Origin: an uncultured Pseudomonadota bacterium
GTDB lineage: Bacteria > Desulfobacterota_B > Binatia > UBA9968
Length of the DNA stretch: 16,284 bases
Assembly (NCBI GenBank): GCA_946478635.1
Contig: CAMLCX010000046.1
Coordinates: forward strand, 1 to 16,284
Reading direction: 5' to 3'
The first letter of the stretch is position 1. Each line of letters begins with the position of its first letter. Of this stretch, positions 13,229-16,284 are shown piece after piece. Position numbers and translations under genes: made by a program. Below the pieces are notes generated by a model, which saw only the letters and a list, made by a program, of their open reading frames with translations, was not told the origin of the DNA and did no database searches.

Positions 13229-14866
13229 CTAGGCGCGGCGCGGGGAGCGCGGAAATCGTCCGGCGAGCGCCTTGACGGCCTCGTCCAGCTCTTCAACTCC
13301 GAACAGACGGCACGAAAGATAAAACACCAGCGCCGCTAGGCCGATACTGCCGAGGACTTGAATGAAATGGAGCGCGAGGCCGTCGAGCGGCAGCATGCCA
13401 GCCGATTCACTGGCGAGCCATGCCGTCGCGGCCATGGGCAGCGATGCCGCAAAGATTCGCGCCACGGTCTTTCCCAGCCGCCGGCCATCCAGCCGACGTA
13501 TCCGGCGGCGCATGAGCAGCGCCAGCAATAAAAAATTCACCAGGGCCACGGCGGACGTGGAGAAGGCGAGACCGACGTGGCCGAAGGATTGGACGAGCAG
13601 TGAATTCATCACATAGTTCACTGCGATGGAACCCAGGCTTACGAGCATCGGCGTGCGCGCGTCGTTGAGCGCATAGAAGGCCGGTGAAAGCACTTTGACC
13701 GCGGCGTAGCCGGCAAGTCCGAGCGAGTAGGCGGCGAGAGCATTGGCGGTTTGCACGGTGTCGAAGCCGGTAAATTTTCCATGCTCGAAGATGAGCGCAA
13801 CGATCGGCCGACCCAGGACCGCGAGGCCAATCGCGGATGGAATGCACAGGAGAAAAACCAGAGCCAACGAGTGGGCGAGAGTCCGGCGAAATTCGATGTT
13901 GTCCGGATTGGCCGTGTTGCGCGACAGCGTTGGCAGCGCCGCGGTGGCGATGGCGACACCGAACACGCCGATGGGAAATTGCATGAAGCGGAACGCATAG
14001 CTCAGCCAGGAGACCGGTCCGTTGAGCACGGCGCCCGTGGCGGGATCGATGATGGCCGAGGCAAAATTGGTGTTTACGAAAACGTTGATCTGCACGGCCG
14101 CGGTGCCGATGATCGCCGGCCCCATCAAACGCAGGATCTGGCGCACGCCGGGATCATTCAAGCTAAAATCGGGCCGGTAGCGAATGCCGCGGCGGCGCAA
14201 ACTCGGCCACTGCACGGCCAGTTGCATGAAGCCGCCGATCAGCGTGCCGTAGGCCATGCCGCCGATCGGAGTGAGTCCGATCATCGGACCGAGGCTGAAA
14301 CCGAGCAACAGTCCGCCGATGATCGAGCCGATGTTGAAGAACGCCGAGGCCAGGGCAGGCAAGCCGAAGACGTTGAACGCATTCAACATGCCCATCGCTT
14401 GCGCCGCCAGGGCGATCAGCAACAGAAACGGGATCATGATGCGCGTGAGCTCGATGGTCAACGCGGCTTTACCGGGAACGTCGAAAAAACCCGGCGCGAG
14501 CATGCGGACAATGGCCGGCGCGTAGATCCAGGCGAGAATGGAAATTGCGGTGATGAAGATGATGATCAGAGTCGCGACGCGATTCGATAAGCGCAGGGCT
14601 TCGTCTTTGCCTTTGCTCTGGAGTGTCTGCGTGAAGGTCGTAACAAACGCGGCCGAAAGAGCACCTTCGGCGAACAGGTCGCGCAACAGATTGGGAATGC
14701 GGAACGCCGTGATGAACGCATCGAAGTGCAGGCCGGCGCCGAAAAGCGCGGCAAATACCTGATCGCGCACCAAACCGAGCACCCGGCTCGCCATCACGGC
14801 CAGGCTGATGACGCCGGCGTTGCGCGCCATGCCGGCGCGGCCGTGTTGCGGAGCGGTCTCGTCCAT
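13229..14866 (-). CDS. murJ: Lipid II flippase MurJ (MviN family)
   Basis: 545 residues, the usual length. Integral membrane MOP-superfamily transporter that moves lipid II across the inner membrane for peptidoglycan synthesis. The N-terminus has the family signature SRVLGLVRDQVFAALFG followed by DAFITAFRIPNLLRDLFAEGALSAAFV, including the essential arginines and aspartate of the central cavity. Hydrophobic segments continue to the C-terminus in the pattern of 14 helices (e.g. LIIIFITAISILAWIY, FLLLIALAAQAMG, YAAVKVLSPAFYALNDARTP, VLGSIGLAALVFYLSC). ATG 14866 has only a weak AGGA site very close to it; Met13 (14830) is an alternative. It is a single housekeeping gene between accessory units and is divergent from the MmgE/PrpD gene with a 169-base gap. 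Confidence 0.95.
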   Translation of the reverse strand: MDETAPQHGRAGMARNAGVISLAVMASRVLGLVRDQVFAALFGAGLHFDAFITAFRIPNLLRDLFAEGALSAAFVTTFTQTLQSKGKDEALRLSNRVATLIIIFITAISILAWIYAPAIVRMLAPGFFDVPGKAALTIELTRIMIPFLLLIALAAQAMGMLNAFNVFGLPALASAFFNIGSIIGGLLLGFSLGPMIGLTPIGGMAYGTLIGGFMQLAVQWPSLRRRGIRYRPDFSLNDPGVRQILRLMGPAIIGTAAVQINVFVNTNFASAIIDPATGAVLNGPVSWLSYAFRFMQFPIGVFGVAIATAALPTLSRNTANPDNIEFRRTLAHSLALVFLLCIPSAIGLAVLGRPIVALIFEHGKFTGFDTVQTANALAAYSLGLAGYAAVKVLSPAFYALNDARTPMLVSLGSIAVNYVMNSLLVQSFGHVGLAFSTSAVALVNFLLLALLMRRRIRRLDGRRLGKTVARIFAASLPMAATAWLASESAGMLPLDGLALHFIQVLGSIGLAALVFYLSCRLFGVEELDEAVKALAGRFPRSPRRA

Positions 14867-15035
14867 AATCCTGAGAGGTTATTTCATCACTCGTAACACG
14901 AAATGCCTCTGGCGTCGACGTGATTCGAGGCGAATGGCGTCGGTTCGCCGCACTGCTTTTGCCTAGCCAGGACGCCCAAGCTTTGCTAGAAGGGAATCCA
15001 TATTAACTTGCCTAAAGAGAATAACTGGAGGACCC

Positions 15036-16284
15036 ATGGACGTAACCGCGAAGATCGCTCAGTTCGCAGCGCAACTCAAATACGAAACCATTCCGCCCGC
15101 CGCCGTGCAGACGGCCAAGACCGCCGTGCGCGATTGTCTCGGCGTGGCGCTCGCCGGCAGCAGAGAAGAAGACGCAAAGATCTGCGCCGAGGTTGCGCGC
15201 CAGGAAAACGCCAGGGAGGAGACCAGCGTTATCGGGCAGGGATTCAAGACTTCGGCCATGCAGGCGGCGTTCGCCAACGGCACGGCGGCGCACGCGCTCG
15301 ATTTCGACCACAGCTTTACGCTCATGGGACAGCCCACCGCGCCGATTATTCCGGCGATCTTCGCGCTGGGCGAGGCGCTCGGCAGCAACGGCCGGCAAAT
15401 GATCGAAGCCTACGTCACGGGTTACGAAATTACCGCCAAGCTCGCCCATTCCCTGCGCGAGAGCGCGCATGAAGGTTGGCACGCGCCGAGCACGCTGGGT
15501 TCCTTTGGTGCGGCCGTCGGTTGCGGCAAATTGCTCGGGTTAACCGCCGAGCAAATGGAAATGGCGCTCGGTATCACGGCCTCGATGGCGAGCGGCGTGG
15601 TGGCCAATTTCGGCACCATGACCAAGCCTTTGCATGTCGGCCTCGGCGCGCGCAACGGCGTTCTCGCGGCCAAACTCGCGCGCTCGGGTTTTACGGCAAA
15701 CGCGAAGGCCATCGAAGCAGGCGTGGGCTTCTACCAGACGCTGCACGGCGGCACGGCCATCAACGAAAAGGCAATCGATGAGCTCGGGCGCTCCTACGCA
15801 TTGCTGACCGACGGCCTGCGCATCAAACCTTACCCTTGCGGCGGGCTCACCCATCAAGTGATCGATTCGGTGCTCGAGTTCCGGGCCAAGCATGGGCTCA
15901 CTCCGGAGATGATCGAGTCCGTCGACGTCGACGTGGTCAAGCACACCTTCGACAGAATCGCCTTCCGCGTGCCGCAAACCAGCATCCAGGGAAAGTTCTG
16001 CATGCCGTACTTGGTTGCGCGCGCCGTCATCGACGGCAAAGTCGGCATCGATACTTTCACTGAAAGCGCGGTGCGGGAGCCCAATGTTTTGAAGCTCGCC
16101 GAGCGAGTTAAAATGAATTTAGACACGGGTCTCAAGAAGAGTGCTCTGAGCGGCCGGCCTTGCCGGGTTACCGTCCGGTTGAAGAGCGGAGAGGTTTACT
16201 CCCGCGAGGCCGAGCACGCCAAAGGCGGCCCGGAGTTTCCGATGACCGACGCGGAGCTGAACGAGAAGTTTTTTGAGTGCGCGA
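15036..16284 (+). CDS. MmgE/PrpD family protein, partial
   Basis: 416 codons are visible from ATG 15036 to the right edge; family members are about 450 residues, so roughly the last 30-40 are missing. The family includes 2-methylcitrate dehydratase (PrpD), cis-aconitate decarboxylase and iminodisuccinate epimerase; it is a cytosolic, cofactor-free lyase or isomerase. Landmarks: the N-terminal helical domain with AVRDCLGVALAGS (30-42) and FANGTAAHALDFDHS (79-93), the latter holding active-site Asp/His residues; TLGSFGAAVGCGKLLGL; TKPLHVGLGARNG; and KPYPCGGLTH (264-273) before the smaller alpha/beta domain. GGAGG sits 4 bases before the ATG; I found no convincing promoter in the 169 bases before it. 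The substrate is probably a di- or tricarboxylic acid (family knowledge), but this gene is not accompanied by prpB/prpC here, so the methylcitrate role is unproven. Confidence 0.9.
   Translation, partial: MDVTAKIAQFAAQLKYETIPPAAVQTAKTAVRDCLGVALAGSREEDAKICAEVARQENAREETSVIGQGFKTSAMQAAFANGTAAHALDFDHSFTLMGQPTAPIIPAIFALGEALGSNGRQMIEAYVTGYEITAKLAHSLRESAHEGWHAPSTLGSFGAAVGCGKLLGLTAEQMEMALGITASMASGVVANFGTMTKPLHVGLGARNGVLAAKLARSGFTANAKAIEAGVGFYQTLHGGTAINEKAIDELGRSYALLTDGLRIKPYPCGGLTHQVIDSVLEFRAKHGLTPEMIESVDVDVVKHTFDRIAFRVPQTSIQGKFCMPYLVARAVIDGKVGIDTFTESAVREPNVLKLAERVKMNLDTGLKKSALSGRPCRVTVRLKSGEVYSREAEHAKGGPEFPMTDAELNEKFFECA

Noticed and set aside
13225..13234. CCTAGG-type palindrome at the murJ stop.
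   Set aside because: Too short, no T-run; chance occurrence is likely.
13751..14590. 279-codon open frame on the plus strand.
   Set aside because: Antisense to murJ, composition dominated by Arg, Asp, Gln and His; a typical shadow.
15008..15472. 154-codon frame starting 28 bases before the MmgE/PrpD ATG.
   Set aside because: Out of frame with the clear MmgE/PrpD reading frame, very Arg-rich, and its start lies ahead of the GGAGG site that serves ATG 15036.

Overview
The window is GC-rich bacterial DNA (roughly 58% G+C by eye) from a genome I cannot place by name. Three amidohydrolase-2 (COG2159) genes, an LLM-class flavin oxidoreductase, a MetE-like protein, MmgE/PrpD, a VOC protein, a carboxymuconolactone decarboxylase-type protein and a TauA/NMT1-type binding-protein relic are together typical of uncultivated soil or marine lineages (Binatota/'Deltaproteobacteria', Tectomicrobia, Methylomirabilota/Rokubacteria). 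That placement is inference from gene content, not a marker-gene call. There is no phage, IS element, CRISPR array or RNA gene that I can support. Coding density is high; the largest gene-free stretch is about 250 bases (8449-8696).

Layout. 1-1042 (-): amidohydrolase, C-terminus beyond the left edge. 1149-2030 (-): secreted SAM methyltransferase with an extra C-terminal domain. 2252-3286 (+): LLM flavin oxidoreductase behind a good sigma70-like promoter. 3358-4842 (+): deoxyhypusine-synthase-family protein with a long N-terminal extension. 4933-6087 (+): MetE C-terminal-type zinc methyltransferase. 8448-6281 (-): two-gene operon of an amidohydrolase and a D-2-hydroxyacid dehydrogenase, closed by a terminator at 6221-6253. 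8697-10373 (+): membrane class III nucleotide cyclase with a histidine-rich six-helix anchor and a 2Fe-2S ferredoxin domain. 13091-10526 (-): tight operon VOC protein > broken ABC binding-protein gene > ACMSD-like amidohydrolase > carboxymuconolactone decarboxylase/AhpD-like protein. 13229-14866 (-): MurJ lipid II flippase. 15036-16284 (+): MmgE/PrpD protein, running off the right edge.

The most interesting object is the last gene of the 13091-10526 operon. An ordinary ORF call stops after 81 codons, but the frame continues past one in-frame TGA for another 110 codons of clear family sequence. The TGA falls exactly at the second cysteine position of the family's CxxC redox motif, giving Cys-Glu-Tyr-TGA. 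Twenty bases downstream begins the 3-base loop of a perfect 7-bp hairpin, placed like a bacterial SECIS element. I read this as a selenoprotein (CxxU), not a pseudogene.

Most genes look like accessory catabolism of organic or aromatic-derived acids: metal-dependent hydrolases/decarboxylases, VOC and flavin enzymes, and a redox CxxU protein. They are interleaved with one housekeeping envelope gene (murJ) and one signalling gene whose architecture suggests that the redox state of the membrane or of an electron carrier is converted into a cyclic-nucleotide signal. The substrates of the catabolic enzymes cannot be read from the sequence.
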